Shown: positions 6,592-6,973 of the stretch, piece by piece
Position numbering within the stretch: position 1 is the first letter of the stretch
Layout of the letters: the number at the start of each line of letters is the position of its first letter
Origin: Amylibacter sp.
GTDB lineage: Bacteria; Pseudomonadota; Alphaproteobacteria; Rhodobacterales; Rhodobacteraceae
Assembly (NCBI GenBank): GCA_030625465.1
Contig: DAOUQS010000107.1
Span: 1-6,973, forward strand
Direction of reading: 5' to 3'
DNA length: 6,973 bases
Program-made: the position numbers and the translations under genes
Notes under the pieces: model-generated
What the model was told of the DNA's origin: nothing
The model's database searches: none
Seen by the model: only the letters and a program-made list of their open reading frames with translations

Positions 6592-6973
6592 ATGGCCGCA
6601 CTCGCATACACAGAACCAAAACCGAAAATTATTGCAGGTGCCAAAGGCGACTGGGAACTTGTAATCGGGCTGGAAGTGCATGCGCAAGTCGCGTCAAAAG
6701 CCAAACTGTTTTCAGGGGCGTCCACCAAATTCGGTGCCGAACCCAACTCAAACGTATCGTTTGTTGACGCCGCCATGCCGGGCATGTTGCCGGTGATTAA
6801 CGAATTTTGCGTTGAACAAGCAGTGCGCACGGGGCTGGGCCTGAATGCCGAAATCAACCTTTATTCCGCCTTTGACCGTAAAAACTACTTTTACCCCGAC
6901 CTGCCGCAAGGCTACCAGATCAGCCAGCTTTACCACCCGATTGTGGGCGAAGGCGAAGTGCTGGTCGATATGG
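6592..6973 (+). CDS. gatB: Aspartyl/glutamyl-tRNA(Asn/Gln) amidotransferase subunit B, N-terminal part, cut by the window edge
   Basis: The first 127 residues are visible, with no stop before the window ends. GatB is the kinase and tRNA-binding subunit of the GatCAB complex, which converts misacylated Glu-tRNA(Gln) or Asp-tRNA(Asn) to the correct amide form. After a 20-residue leader ([12 protein letters not shown]...) comes [13 protein letters not shown], then [37 protein letters not shown] and the hallmark [18 protein letters not shown] at about residues 98-115. The zinc cysteines seen in some GatB proteins (the PVCLG segment) are replaced by VDAAMPG, which is usual in alphaproteobacteria. 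The ATG at 6592 has AGGGA seven bases upstream. gatA and gatC are not in the window, so the gene is separate from them or they lie elsewhere. The identification is firm. Confidence 0.97.
   Translation, partial: MAALAYTEPKPKIIAGAKGDWELVIGLEVHAQVASKAKLFSGASTKFGAEPNSNVSFVDAAMPGMLPVINEFCVEQAVRTGLGLNAEINLYSAFDRKNYFYPDLPQGYQISQLYHPIVGEGEVLVDM

Noticed and set aside
6592..6973. gatB as a truncated or broken gene
   Set aside because: The frame is open to the last base and matches GatB throughout, so the truncation comes only from the window boundary.

Overview
The window looks like chromosomal DNA of an alphaproteobacterium, most likely of the marine Rhodobacterales (Roseobacter group). This is inferred from three things: the alphaproteobacterial style of GatB and PepN, a malate synthase G gene overlapping a GlcG-type gene, and a cupin related to the dimethylsulfoniopropionate (DMSP) lyases. 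Base composition is moderate, with AT-rich intergenic stretches. I see no rRNA, tRNA, CRISPR array, insertion sequence or prophage gene. Nearly all of the window is coding.

Left part, minus strand (1-3064): a glyoxylate/glycolate-type cluster read from right to left. It holds malate synthase G (glcB), then a small GlcG/HbpS-family protein whose start overlaps the glcB stop by 8 bases, then, after a 76-base gap, the first 140 codons of a class-I glutamine amidotransferase-like hydrolase (peptidase C26, PuuD-like) cut by the window edge. The gap before the hydrolase holds a 15-base palindrome.

Middle (about 3065-3272): a divergent intergenic region between glcB and pepN. It holds a perfect 10-base inverted repeat close upstream of glcB, a good operator candidate.

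Right part, plus strand (3273-6973): a full-length M1 aminopeptidase N (pepN), a 199-residue cupin of the DMSP-lyase type, and the first 127 codons of gatB, subunit B of the Asp/Glu-tRNA amidotransferase, which runs off the right edge. These three are co-directional with short gaps (89 and 65 bases) but have no obvious common pathway.

The most notable observations are two apparent losses of catalytic residues in otherwise well-conserved proteins. In malate synthase G, the arginine that contacts glyoxylate and the enolate (Arg338 in E. coli GlcB) is a leucine. In the cupin, the first metal-binding histidine and the catalytic tyrosine of the DMSP-lyase motif are Arg and Phe. I found no convincing new multi-gene system; this is mostly ordinary core genome.
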